64,000 bases of DNA from Paenibacillus sp. FSL R5-0341 (GTDB lineage Bacteria; Bacillota; Bacilli; Paenibacillales; Paenibacillaceae), in contig NZ_CP150241.1 of assembly GCF_037975235.1 (NCBI RefSeq), positions 6,448,001 to 6,512,000 on the forward strand, in the 5' to 3' direction. Below, piece by piece: positions 7,429-15,786 of this stretch. Numbering within the stretch: the stretch's first letter is position 1; each line of letters begins with the position of its first letter. The position numbers were made by a program, and so were the translations under genes. The notes beneath the pieces were generated by a model. That model searched no databases. It was not told the origin of the DNA and worked only from the letters and a program-made list of their open reading frames with translations.

Positions 7429-8232
7429 CTACTTCATCTCCTCCAACATCACCCGATACCGTCCAATCTGCTCCGCTGTAGCCTCTTCCCGCAATGATTC
7501 CAACAATGCCGTGCACCTTATAAAATACCGATCCATCCCTAGCTTATCCCCTAACCTGATTGCCTGCAAAATGAACTCCACGGCCTCCTGCGCTCTTCCC
7601 ATCCACCGTTCATACAAAGCCCGCTGATAACAGTAATGGTACATATCATCGTTGTTTGAAGAATTAATTTCTTTGCTATCGCCCAGCATATGATCCTCAA
7701 ACACATGTAAAACCCGATCAATCTGCCACCTATGCCGCACTGCTGCTTCCGTAATCACTTTCAGACCTGCCAACCATTCCTCCGGATGCTCAAGCAGAAA
7801 GTTCACAAACTCCTCCAGCAGTTCCACCTGCCCGGTTTCAATCTCAAGAGCATACCGAATCACCTGTGCCTTATGCCTGAACTCCTGCACCACCTGAATA
7901 CCTACCTCATCCAGATCCTCCATCCATCCCAGATCTGCATATTGATCGATATATGCCCGCGCCTGAGCGGCTTCCCCCATCTTCTGATGAGCTATCCCCC
8001 GCATCAAATGACTGACCCCGTAATAGTAAACCAATGGGCGCTCGGTATGTATATACGGAGCAGGTATTCCCTTTGACTGAAACTCCTGCCGCTCTTCATG
8101 GATAGACTGCACACATTGATATAACATATCCGCCCTCTCCATCACCTTGTTCCAACTTTCAAAAGCCACAGCCATCTCCAACATTTCAACAATGATGTCC
8201 GGTTTGAGTGATTTTAGGATAGATTTTTGCAA
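7429..8232 (-). CDS. TPR-like helical-repeat protein of unknown function
   Basis: 267-residue, all-helical cytoplasmic protein with TPR-type periodicity, e.g. HLMRGIAHQKMGEAAQARAY at about 75-95 and QRALYERWMGRAQEAVEFI at about 205-225. It resembles the C-terminal repeat half of XRE-TPR regulators (PlcR/Rap class) but lacks a DNA-binding N-terminus. It may bind a peptide or partner protein. The start is TTG at 8232, served by GGGAGG 9 nt upstream; no alternative ATG fits. It lies between the toxin patch and the defence-like island and is divergent from the XRE gene; a functional link is possible but not shown. Confidence 0.55.
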   Translation of the reverse strand: MQKSILKSLKPDIIVEMLEMAVAFESWNKVMERADMLYQCVQSIHEERQEFQSKGIPAPYIHTERPLVYYYGVSHLMRGIAHQKMGEAAQARAYIDQYADLGWMEDLDEVGIQVVQEFRHKAQVIRYALEIETGQVELLEEFVNFLLEHPEEWLAGLKVITEAAVRHRWQIDRVLHVFEDHMLGDSKEINSSNNDDMYHYCYQRALYERWMGRAQEAVEFILQAIRLGDKLGMDRYFIRCTALLESLREEATAEQIGRYRVMLEEMK

Positions 8233-8422
8233 AGAGAAGATCCTCCCTCTATATAGGTTACGTTAGGCTATTAAACCAAGTCATTTATGCCCTGCATAAA
8301 GTATCCTATTTATTTTCTTTTAGAAACTACAAAGAAGTAGTACAATAATTCTAATATAGTACTTAATCGCAGTTTTTTCAATATGTTTTACTGCCTTTAA
8401 AACCCTGCTAATTACTTCAATA

Positions 8423-8443
8423 CTCTCCTAACCTTTAGGAGAG
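8423..8443 (+). promoter_or_regulatory. Inverted repeat that buries the ribosome binding site of the XRE gene
   Basis: CTCTCCTAA (8423-8431) and TTAGGAGAG (8435-8443) are perfect 9-bp inverted arms around a 3-nt loop. The right arm contains the GGAGAGG ribosome binding site of the XRE gene. As RNA this hairpin would mask the site; as DNA it could be an operator bound by the regulator itself. Confidence 0.6.
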
Positions 8444-8452
8444 GTGGTTAAT

Positions 8453-8797
8453 ATGACAACATTACGAAATTCGGTAGGAGAACGGATTAGAGCAATTCGT
8501 AAGATGAAGGGTTTAACACAGCAGCAACTAGCAGAACTTTCAGGATTGGATGATGCGTATATCGGGTCGGTAGAGCGTGGAGAGAGAAATTTTTCAATTG
8601 ACACAGTGGAGAAAATTATTATTGCGTTAGAAATTCCGTCTGAAAACTTTTTTATATCTTCAGGAGAAATGACGGAAGAACAACTAGCCAGAATGAAGGC
8701 ATTAGATGATTATTCTATTTTAATTAGTGATTTAAGCGAAGAAAAGTTAATTAAATTCACAAATGTGGTGAACGAAATCTCAAAACTTCTTGACTAA
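8453..8797 (+). CDS. XRE-family (Cro/C1 helix-turn-helix) transcriptional regulator
   Basis: 114-residue DNA-binding protein. Residues about 8-62 are a canonical HTH_3 domain (IRAIRKMKGLTQQQLAELSG, then YIGSVERGER), followed by a short acidic helical tail suited to dimerisation. Size and sequence resemble controller (C) proteins of restriction-modification loci. The ATG at 8453 is preferred over an in-frame GTG at 8444 because the GGAGAGG ribosome binding site is 8 nt upstream of the ATG and touches the GTG. It converges on the methylase-HEPN-ATPase operon, sharing a bidirectional terminator with it, so control of that operon would have to act in trans at 12.6 kb. Autoregulation through the adjacent inverted repeat is plausible. 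Confidence 0.85.
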   Translation: MTTLRNSVGERIRAIRKMKGLTQQQLAELSGLDDAYIGSVERGERNFSIDTVEKIIIALEIPSENFFISSGEMTEEQLARMKALDDYSILISDLSEEKLIKFTNVVNEISKLLD

Positions 8798-8806
8798 CAA
8801 TATCAA

Positions 8807-8832
8807 TAACCGTTGCTAACTAACAACGGTTA
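8807..8832. terminator. Bidirectional terminator between the XRE gene and the methylase operon
   Basis: TAACCGTTG and CAACGGTTA form a perfect 9-bp stem with an 8-nt loop, lying between two convergent genes. It is followed by few T residues on either strand, so efficiency is uncertain. Confidence 0.6.
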
Positions 8833-8855
8833 CTGATGAGTTCTAACTCTTATAT

Positions 8856-10049
8856 TCAAATTACCCCATCCATCTCTACAAGAAAATTAATTAAATCTGT
8901 TTTACTAATTACTCTTGCACAGACTCCATGAGCATAAGCTTGAAACCAGGCCTGACCTTTATCCGATGTGAATGAGTTAAATATGAATCTACCATAGGAA
9001 TCACACGGTCTCACACGATATATGCAATCAGTAATAGGTATATATCCACTTTTGACCATGGCTATATTTCCTATACATCTCTTTCCAACTCTTGAGACCA
9101 ATATATCTCCTGGTTCTGCTAACGTTATGTTTTCAGGGAAATCCTCTTTTGTTGTTACATAATCAACGAAAGAATTATTAGAAGTAAAACTTGTAGTATG
9201 GAAATAATCCAGCTCTAATTGATCAAGATATTTTTTGGTTCTATTCCCCCTACAAATAGAGTCTGTAATCTCTCCCAATCTAACATTATTTTTATTTTGA
9301 GATTCAAGCCCTAGTGCCCAAAAATGGAAGTCAAAATCCATTCTGTGAACTAAGTCTTCTTTATTCACATACAAACTTTGGATAATATCCCCATCATTAT
9401 TAGCTTTTGATAGTTCAACTTTAGTATTTGTTTTAATATTTTTTTGTATTATCAGTATATGAGTGCGAGCTTCAGTTTTATTAAAGATATTGTCTGGTAA
9501 TTGAATTATACATTTGATGTTGTGATTAAATAAGAGATCTTTCCTTAAATCATTATAATAATGATTCGTCATTACACTATCCGGTAAAATTATACCCAAC
9601 TCTCGTCCATCTCTTAGAAACATTAAGTTACGAGCTAAAAAAACAATATCAGTGGTTATTTGTTTATTATTAAAACAGCTTTCTAATTTGACTTTTTTAA
9701 ATAATGCTTTATCCTCCTCACTCATTGTATGTTTTAAATATGGTGGATTACAAATTGCTATGTCTATTGAGGAACTTTTAATATTTAGTTGTACATTTAT
9801 ATTATCTTCAAGCCCATTAAAGTTAATGACATCAACAAAAGGTAGATTTTTTTTTATATTTATAATTGAAGTGTCATCTATATCTACACCGTAATATCGG
9901 GCTTCATTCCACCTTTCAAAAGCCGCTAGACTTAATGACCCATCACCTATAGCCAACTCTAAAATTTTTTTAGGCCTTTTAATATCAAGTTTATTAATTA
10001 GTAGCCTTGATATTTTTTCTTGGGTATAATATCTAGCCAGAGTATCCAT
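8856..10049 (-). CDS. N6-adenine DNA methylase with fused HsdS-like recognition region
   Basis: 397-residue protein that should transfer a methyl group from S-adenosylmethionine to adenine in DNA. Motif I is ELAIGDGSLS (31-40), the acidic ribose-binding site VDIDD (55-59), and catalytic motif IV NPPY (101-104). The fold to about residue 250 is of the HsdM/N6_Mtase kind. From about 256 the sequence changes to one resembling the start of type I specificity (HsdS) target-recognition domains, with GDILVSRVGKRCIGN (314-328). Only one such recognition half is present. The ATG directly abuts the stop of the HEPN gene (TAAATG). There is no HsdR or other nuclease gene. AT-rich like the rest of the island. 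Confidence 0.85.
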   Translation of the reverse strand: MDTLARYYTQEKISRLLINKLDIKRPKKILELAIGDGSLSLAAFERWNEARYYGVDIDDTSIINIKKNLPFVDVINFNGLEDNINVQLNIKSSSIDIAICNPPYLKHTMSEEDKALFKKVKLESCFNNKQITTDIVFLARNLMFLRDGRELGIILPDSVMTNHYYNDLRKDLLFNHNIKCIIQLPDNIFNKTEARTHILIIQKNIKTNTKVELSKANNDGDIIQSLYVNKEDLVHRMDFDFHFWALGLESQNKNNVRLGEITDSICRGNRTKKYLDQLELDYFHTTSFTSNNSFVDYVTTKEDFPENITLAEPGDILVSRVGKRCIGNIAMVKSGYIPITDCIYRVRPCDSYGRFIFNSFTSDKGQAWFQAYAHGVCARVISKTDLINFLVEMDGVI

Positions 10050-10898
10050 TTATACAAAATTCCTCCCATAATATTCTTGCATACTTTTTGTGAATTCTTT
10101 ATATACCACTTTTTCATTATTATCACATGAAGAATCAACAAATAAACTATAGTATTTTTTGAATGTCTTTTTATCCCTACGAAAATCAAAATACCATTGC
10201 TCGGTTCTTGATTTATAAGTTCTTTCTAGTACTTCACAGAACAAATAGTTATTTACCTCTTTAACTAAATTTTCACATACAAGTACCATTTCATTAAGAT
10301 GCTCAAAGTTTATTTGTAATGGTTTTTCAAGAAACTTCCCATGCTCTGCTAAGCCTAACTCAATAGCATTATTTGATCCTAACAAACCAAAGCGATGAAC
10401 TACACAGTGTCTAAGTTGACAAATTTTAGAGTACTCTTTAAAAACTGTATTTATAGTTGATATATTGTCGAGCTTTATTCCTGTAAGTTTTTTTATTGTT
10501 TCTTTTATGTTATAACCATTGGTAAATGAATATTCCTCAAGCAATGCTTCAGGCAACAAAAATTTATCGTGCGTAATAACCGCCCCGTATTTAAGATGTT
10601 GATTCTCACAAATTTTTCTCGATGATTCATCAACTATTATTATTGTTCTTATAATTTTTCTAACATAGCTTTCAACAGCCGATATACAACCAAGCAAAAT
10701 CATATTCATGAGTTCTCTTGGTACAAGATCAATATTTTCTTCGTATGGTCTAAGCAAAGCAAATAAAGCACTTCTCTTTTCAATGAAATCGTCAATAGCA
10801 GACTTACGAGAATGGACAAAAGTATCATCAAATATTCCATTTGTTGTAAAATTACTTGCTGAAGTATTTGAACTTAATAAATAGTTAAATTTAGCCAT
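10050..10898 (-). CDS. HEPN-domain protein, putative ribonuclease effector
   Basis: 282-residue, all-helical cytoplasmic protein. The sequence R163-HCVV-H168 is an R-X4-H motif, the catalytic signature of HEPN ribonucleases found in abortive-infection, toxin-antitoxin and CRISPR effectors; it sits in a helix (ICQLRHCVVHRFG) as expected. An upstream helix (MNMILLGCISAVESYVRKII, about 65-84) resembles the first HEPN core helix. The gene lies 2 bp after the ATPase gene and abuts the methylase gene, so the three are surely co-transcribed. By analogy it could be the killing or RNA-cleaving component, but RNase activity is inferred, and some HEPN-like proteins are only binding modules. Confidence 0.65.
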   Translation of the reverse strand: MAKFNYLLSSNTSASNFTTNGIFDDTFVHSRKSAIDDFIEKRSALFALLRPYEENIDLVPRELMNMILLGCISAVESYVRKIIRTIIIVDESSRKICENQHLKYGAVITHDKFLLPEALLEEYSFTNGYNIKETIKKLTGIKLDNISTINTVFKEYSKICQLRHCVVHRFGLLGSNNAIELGLAEHGKFLEKPLQINFEHLNEMVLVCENLVKEVNNYLFCEVLERTYKSRTEQWYFDFRRDKKTFKKYYSLFVDSSCDNNEKVVYKEFTKSMQEYYGRNFV

Positions 10899-10900
10899 GA

Positions 10901-12601
10901 CTATGCAAGGAACTCCTCTATAAGTTTATTAACTATATTTATAATTTTCTCTGCCTTTTTACGTCCGAACCCATGAGGTTTTCGTAGTTCATCACCTATA
11001 TCAGAAATAGATAAAAAATCCTTTACAGTTTTAAGCTGTGTTTCTTCTTTAATTTTACTCTTTTGCCAATCTGTTAGAGGGATATCATCAATAGTTAGTT
11101 GCATACATTTTTCAAAAGAAGACTTAGAAATCAATTCAGATCCACATGCATGGCAAAATTTCTGGTTTTCGCTGAGACGATTCGCACCACATTTTGTACA
11201 AGGTGGTAAATCTAACTTTAAATTTCTTAGAGCTTCATTATCAAGAATATTATATATATTGTCTTTACGAATCGGGTGTTTACTGTTTTTTCTTTTCAAA
11301 AACTGTATAATTTCTGATGAATTGAATCCTTTACTTCTCGAAAAAGCTCTCCTTTGAAATAAGAACATAATATGCGGAATGAATCTTTTGAATTCTCTAT
11401 TCTCACCATGCTTAACGGGTGATAGCTCATATAGCAGACCAGCTTCTATTAGGAATTTGATCATTCGATCTAGAGATTTGTCGTTGTAACTGCTTAGGCC
11501 AACAATAAGTTGTTTTTCATTTAAATTACTATCAACTAATTTTTTATTGATTTGTGTGACCTCATGGACTAATCTATCAAAAAAGTCCCAGCCCGTATCT
11601 ATAATTGTACTGTATTGGTTTAGTTTTTGTTTAATAGAAATATATTCATCATTAAGGAGTTTACATCTAGCATCTATTATAGTGTTGAATTTTTTCTGTT
11701 GGTTTCTCGAATCAGATTGCTCTAAATCTCTTAGAAGAGTTATAAATGCGCGAGGGTTCCCAAATGAGGCAAACCTAAGTAATTCTTTATAATTGCCATC
11801 TATTTTTACTTCATTGAATCTTTTTTCACATAATTGATTAATAAACTCCTCATACTCTGCTCCTTCAGGTTCAAACCACACATTAAAAGGATCTCCATCT
11901 TGTTTCAAATGAAATCTCGGCCCGTATTCAGTAGTCCCCGGGTATACTGAAGCCTTGGGTGAGATCTGTGTTGTTTTTAAACTTCTGAATACATCAAAAA
12001 ACTCAACCATATATTCTTTAGTAAGTGTTAGAGCAGCATCATCTAGTAACAGTATAGTTCTTTTTCTGCCACAGCTTGAAGCTGAATCTATAATAAAATT
12101 AATTACAAATTGTATTGTTACATTATTTATAACAGTAGTATGCCAGTCTTCTTGAATATTTTTCTCAGATTGTGCTATGAACTTTTTGATTTCTTCTACT
12201 GACAATTGACCAATATAATCTATTTTATCTTCTTTTTTCAAACGTTCTAGTGAGTTTATACATCCTAATATAATCTTACATAGTACCCATGTATGAAATA
12301 CAGTAATAGCTGCAGGGTTTTTAGATAATAGCGGCTCAAGATAGTAATACTTACTAAAAGAAACATATACAGGAAATGGTTTGGTCTTATCCTGTAGACT
12401 GCTGTTATAGGCTAACTTCATTTGATGTGTTTTTCCCGTCCCCCTTGGCCCAACTAATACCTTAGCCCCTTTTTCAAGCAACTTCCTTTGAATCGACTCG
12501 AAATAAGGTATATCCACATTCCACTTTAAAATATCATCATCTAATATATAATCTGCTCGTTCCTCAAAACCGTTATCTTCATACTCTATTTTATTCCTCA
12601 A
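10901..12601 (-). CDS. P-loop ATPase with zinc ribbon and helix-hairpin-helix tail
   Basis: 566-residue protein, first gene of the island operon. Walker A is GPRGTGKT (51-58) and Walker B ILLLDDA (about 183-189), within a STAND/AAA-like ATPase core. A winged-helix-like region (about 395-440) follows, then a CxxC...CxxC zinc ribbon (C468, C471, C483, C486) and a C-terminal helix-hairpin-helix (about 526-557, with GFGRKKAEKI), a typical DNA-binding element. The layout suggests an ATPase that recognises nucleic acid and controls its HEPN and methylase partners. The start is TTG at 12601 with GGGGG 6 nt upstream. I cannot match the complete architecture to a named defence family. Confidence 0.75.
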   Translation of the reverse strand: MRNKIEYEDNGFEERADYILDDDILKWNVDIPYFESIQRKLLEKGAKVLVGPRGTGKTHQMKLAYNSSLQDKTKPFPVYVSFSKYYYLEPLLSKNPAAITVFHTWVLCKIILGCINSLERLKKEDKIDYIGQLSVEEIKKFIAQSEKNIQEDWHTTVINNVTIQFVINFIIDSASSCGRKRTILLLDDAALTLTKEYMVEFFDVFRSLKTTQISPKASVYPGTTEYGPRFHLKQDGDPFNVWFEPEGAEYEEFINQLCEKRFNEVKIDGNYKELLRFASFGNPRAFITLLRDLEQSDSRNQQKKFNTIIDARCKLLNDEYISIKQKLNQYSTIIDTGWDFFDRLVHEVTQINKKLVDSNLNEKQLIVGLSSYNDKSLDRMIKFLIEAGLLYELSPVKHGENREFKRFIPHIMFLFQRRAFSRSKGFNSSEIIQFLKRKNSKHPIRKDNIYNILDNEALRNLKLDLPPCTKCGANRLSENQKFCHACGSELISKSSFEKCMQLTIDDIPLTDWQKSKIKEETQLKTVKDFLSISDIGDELRKPHGFGRKKAEKIINIVNKLIEEFLA

Positions 12602-12817
12602 AATAATCCCCCTATGTAAAAATTTTGTTAAATCGATATCGAAATCTCAATAAAGCTTCTGTATAAATTATACATAATATAAAACAATACAGTATATAGA
12701 TTTTTTTATGGCGTAAGATATTCGAACAAAGCCCATTTGGAGTTTTTAGGTTAGACCAATCAGGTGCACCCTCATATTACAGAATTCTACCTTCCATTAT
12801 TGATTTTTGATTAAATA

Positions 12818-14557
12818 CTAGACGAACTGATTCCGCTCAAACTCCGCAAACTCCACTCTGTTCCGTCCATTCTGCTTCGCCTGATACAAAGCCTTATCCA
12901 CCGCAGCGAATAACTGAGTCAAATACCCCTCCGGATTGTCCGGTACATGCACAACTTCAAAATCCTCAAAGGAAAGAATCCCAATACTAATCGTAATCGA
13001 CACCTGCATAATCTCGTGATCCACCATAATGTGGTTGGACTCCACAGCTGTTCTTACTCGCTCCGCGATTTGATTCGCCAAATCATGCTCCGTATGCGGA
13101 AGGTAGATCATGAACTCTTCCCCGCCATAACGCGTCAGGATATCGGTACTGCGAATCGATTGTTTGACGGCCTCCGCCGTGCGGACGAGCACTTCGTCCC
13201 CGATGACATGCCCATAGCGATCATTGATCGCTTTGAAGTAGTCGATATCGAGCAGCAGAAGTGAGAATGGTGTTTTGTATTGAATATTGGTAATGACCTC
13301 GTGATTCAGATGTTGGGTCAGATAACGACGGTTGTAACAGTTGGTTAAACTGTCCGTCAGCGCGAGTTCCTCCAGTTTGCGATTGGCCTCGGATAACTCC
13401 TGACGTATCAAGTCTAGCGCCTGGTTTCGCTCCTGTAGCGTTACGTTCTGGCGATTCATCTCCTTTACATAGAAGCGCTCCTGCGAGACATCCTGGAACG
13501 TAAGGATATGACCGATCGGCACAAGAGCTGAATCCACAATCGGAGACGATTGCAGGATAAAGTGCCGGATATTGTTATCCCGCTCCACGATCACTTCAAT
13601 GTGAGAGAGGGTATTTTCTTTTTTCTTATAATGATTCACGAACTCCCGACAGCTGCCCACAACATGAACAGACTCCAGAAAGGCTTCCATATCAAAAGAA
13701 TCCCCCACATGCAGATCCATAAAGGATCGTGAGGCTTTGTTCGCTTCAACAATGACTTCATTCTCATCCAGTACCAGGATGCCATATGGAATGGTATTGA
13801 TCACATCCTCATGCGCGATAGAGACCAGATCGAACACATTGTATCTTTTGATCACATAGACGAAGAACAGGTCCGACAGAAAGATCCCCAGCGAAGTCAT
13901 GCCAGGAATAATCGGCAACCAGCGGGCTAGAACGACATTCAGAATCGCATCGATTGTTGCAAAAACAGCCAACACCAAGATGCCCCACAGGGTGATTCTT
14001 ACCTGTTTTTTGATCATGGCAGACGTCTGCGAAGAATACACCGCCCGGAATAGAACCACGAGAGACGTCACGAAATAGCTCACCAGAATAATCATCACAA
14101 CCCAGAACCAAGGGCCGTAAGCCCGCTCGATATACCCGCCCTCCAGCGGGATGACGAACTCATTCCATGGATTGGCGACCACACCTATAGCCCCGATCAC
14201 CGCAGGGACAAATAGCAAGAAGGTTCCTTTTGCACTCAGACGCTCTGAATAGCCGGTAATAAAGATCGTCAGTAGAAGCCATCCGCTCCCAAGCAGGGAG
14301 ACCGCGACGAATGATAACGTAACGTAGAACAACTGCAGACCGGAATCATTCGTGAGCGTACTCGCAAATTGGCAGAAAGGCCAGAGCATCATCAACCCGT
14401 GAAATAAAAAGTACACCTTATGTAAGTTCGTAATTCTAACCGTAGCAAACACATATACACCTACACCGAACAATAGGACAAATAAAAAGAGATCATACCA
14501 TACTAATGGGTTCACGAATCTTCTCCTTCTTAGATGCGACAATGACAACATGATCAT
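12818..14557 (-). CDS. Membrane-bound diguanylate cyclase (7TM-PAS-GGDEF)
   Basis: 579-residue enzyme making the second messenger c-di-GMP from two GTP. The N-terminal ~230 residues contain seven hydrophobic helices of the kind found at the N-terminus of some histidine kinases, then a PAS sensor (about 240-365), a short coiled coil, and a GGDEF domain. The active-site loop is intact (GGEEF, 478-482), as is the inhibitory I-site RSTD (469-472) five residues earlier, so activity with product feedback is expected. No EAL domain is present. It is monocistronic by spacing. A PilZ-containing exopolysaccharide synthase lies at 36.5 kb and is one possible target. The upstream 296 bp (14558-14853) contain only its promoter region and the terminator of the next gene. 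Confidence 0.9.
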   Translation of the reverse strand: MIMLSLSHLRRRRFVNPLVWYDLFLFVLLFGVGVYVFATVRITNLHKVYFLFHGLMMLWPFCQFASTLTNDSGLQLFYVTLSFVAVSLLGSGWLLLTIFITGYSERLSAKGTFLLFVPAVIGAIGVVANPWNEFVIPLEGGYIERAYGPWFWVVMIILVSYFVTSLVVLFRAVYSSQTSAMIKKQVRITLWGILVLAVFATIDAILNVVLARWLPIIPGMTSLGIFLSDLFFVYVIKRYNVFDLVSIAHEDVINTIPYGILVLDENEVIVEANKASRSFMDLHVGDSFDMEAFLESVHVVGSCREFVNHYKKKENTLSHIEVIVERDNNIRHFILQSSPIVDSALVPIGHILTFQDVSQERFYVKEMNRQNVTLQERNQALDLIRQELSEANRKLEELALTDSLTNCYNRRYLTQHLNHEVITNIQYKTPFSLLLLDIDYFKAINDRYGHVIGDEVLVRTAEAVKQSIRSTDILTRYGGEEFMIYLPHTEHDLANQIAERVRTAVESNHIMVDHEIMQVSITISIGILSFEDFEVVHVPDNPEGYLTQLFAAVDKALYQAKQNGRNRVEFAEFERNQFV

Positions 14558-14824
14558 TCATATTTCTGAGTGACACTTATGTAAAACTTCAATAAACACT
14601 TATATTCAATACTGCTATACCAATTTTATTGGTTAATTTAACCATATCTTATCACACCACCAAAAGGGTGAGTAGCCCATACACTGGAAGTCCGACCAAC
14701 CTCTGATCGAAATGCTGATCTATTTCTGATTATTTATGAATGCTTTTGAAGGTTTGGAGTACAAACAGGAGAGGAAAATCATCTGCTCGGGAGTTATTCA
14801 GCTATCATCAGGTGGTCGTATTAA

Positions 14825-14845
14825 GCCATCCGTTTACCGGACGGC
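14825..14845. terminator. Hairpin terminator after the AAC(3)-family gene
   Basis: GCCATCCG pairs with CGGACGGC (one G-U pair) around a 5-nt loop, 9 bp past the acetyltransferase stop codon. The T-run is weak on the minus strand. Confidence 0.6.
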
Positions 14846-14853
14846 TCTTTGTA

Positions 14854-15624
14854 TCATTCGTTTACTACATCCAGAGGGAGATTGTCCGTGAATAGATTGG
14901 GGTTATCCTTCAACATCTCCGTGATTACTTCCGCCGTCTTAGCCACATCACACACTCTTACGACCGCATCACCGAGCTTGCCTTTACGCATCGCACCTTC
15001 ACGAACCAATACCTCATCTACTTTCCAGAAATGCTCCGACCATGGCAATCCACAATGTCTGCGAGACGGTACCGAAATTTGGCTTCCATCTGGTAAAACC
15101 GTATACAGCATCTCATGCTCGTCCGTCATTCTGCCCGGGATGTCCACCCACTCTTCGACCCCATGGATAAAAGTATTCCGCTTCAAGTCAACGCCTACTA
15201 ACAAGATCGTTGCATTCCGATCGAGCAGTTTCCCCCATGCTGAACCTCTCGCACACGGTGTATCGAAGAGATGATCGTCCTTCGTAAATGCCGCTGCGTC
15301 CCTTCCTAGTGCCGCTACCGAGTGCGTAGGGTGCCACGAACGAACCACGCTCGGACGTTTACGAAATAGTTCAGGAAGAATACCCACGCAGCATACAGAA
15401 TTTTCCACGTGGAACACTGGGTTATCCGCATTAATGGTAGACCATGTATGCGTGGGAAGCACTAACAATCCCTCTTTCATATATTCGCTGAAGGCATCCA
15501 ACACCGTGTCTGCTCCACCTTCAACCTCGCCTATACTTTTCATCGAAGAGTGCATGAGTACCGTACCTTGCCCATCCAAACCAAGTTGCTCTAGTTGCTG
15601 CATTAAGCTTTCTTTTGTGTACAT
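14854..15624 (-). CDS. AAC(3)-family aminoglycoside N3-acetyltransferase (YokD-like)
   Basis: 256-residue cytoplasmic acetyl-CoA-dependent acetyltransferase of the antibiotic N-acetyltransferase family. Family landmarks are LMHSSMKSIGEVEGGADTVL near the N-terminus, LPTHTW (about 57-62), and HPTHSVAALG (about 96-105) holding the conserved His. GVDLKRNTFIHGVEEW lies in the second half. Members acetylate the 3-amino group of 2-deoxystreptamine antibiotics, but many chromosomal Bacillus-type homologues such as YokD have weak or unknown activity, so resistance should not be assumed. Start ATG with GGAGGAGG 7 nt upstream. Monocistronic, with terminators on both sides. Confidence 0.85.
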   Translation of the reverse strand: MYTKESLMQQLEQLGLDGQGTVLMHSSMKSIGEVEGGADTVLDAFSEYMKEGLLVLPTHTWSTINADNPVFHVENSVCCVGILPELFRKRPSVVRSWHPTHSVAALGRDAAAFTKDDHLFDTPCARGSAWGKLLDRNATILLVGVDLKRNTFIHGVEEWVDIPGRMTDEHEMLYTVLPDGSQISVPSRRHCGLPWSEHFWKVDEVLVREGAMRKGKLGDAVVRVCDVAKTAEVITEMLKDNPNLFTDNLPLDVVNE

Positions 15625-15716
15625 ATCTATCCTCCTCCATTTCTTATCCCATCTCTATGAAAAAAAGTAAATTTTTGCTCAGCTTCACATCATGCTTCTC
15701 AGCATAACAAACAAAG

Positions 15717-15738
15717 GGCCGAGGGTTAACCCCCGGCC
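15717..15738 (-). terminator. Terminator of the arabinose operon
   Basis: GGCCGGGGGTTAACCCTCGGCC on the minus strand forms a GC-rich, nearly perfect hairpin and is followed by CTTTGTTT, 49 bp past the araA stop codon. Confidence 0.8.
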
Positions 15739-15786
15739 ACAGAGAAAGAATGTGTATGAGTTCAGGCAGTAGCTGCCAATCCACTT

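Noticed and set aside
14854..15624. Calling the AAC(3)-family gene a resistance determinant
   Set aside because: Chromosomal YokD-like members often lack strong aminoglycoside activity, and there is no mobile-element context.
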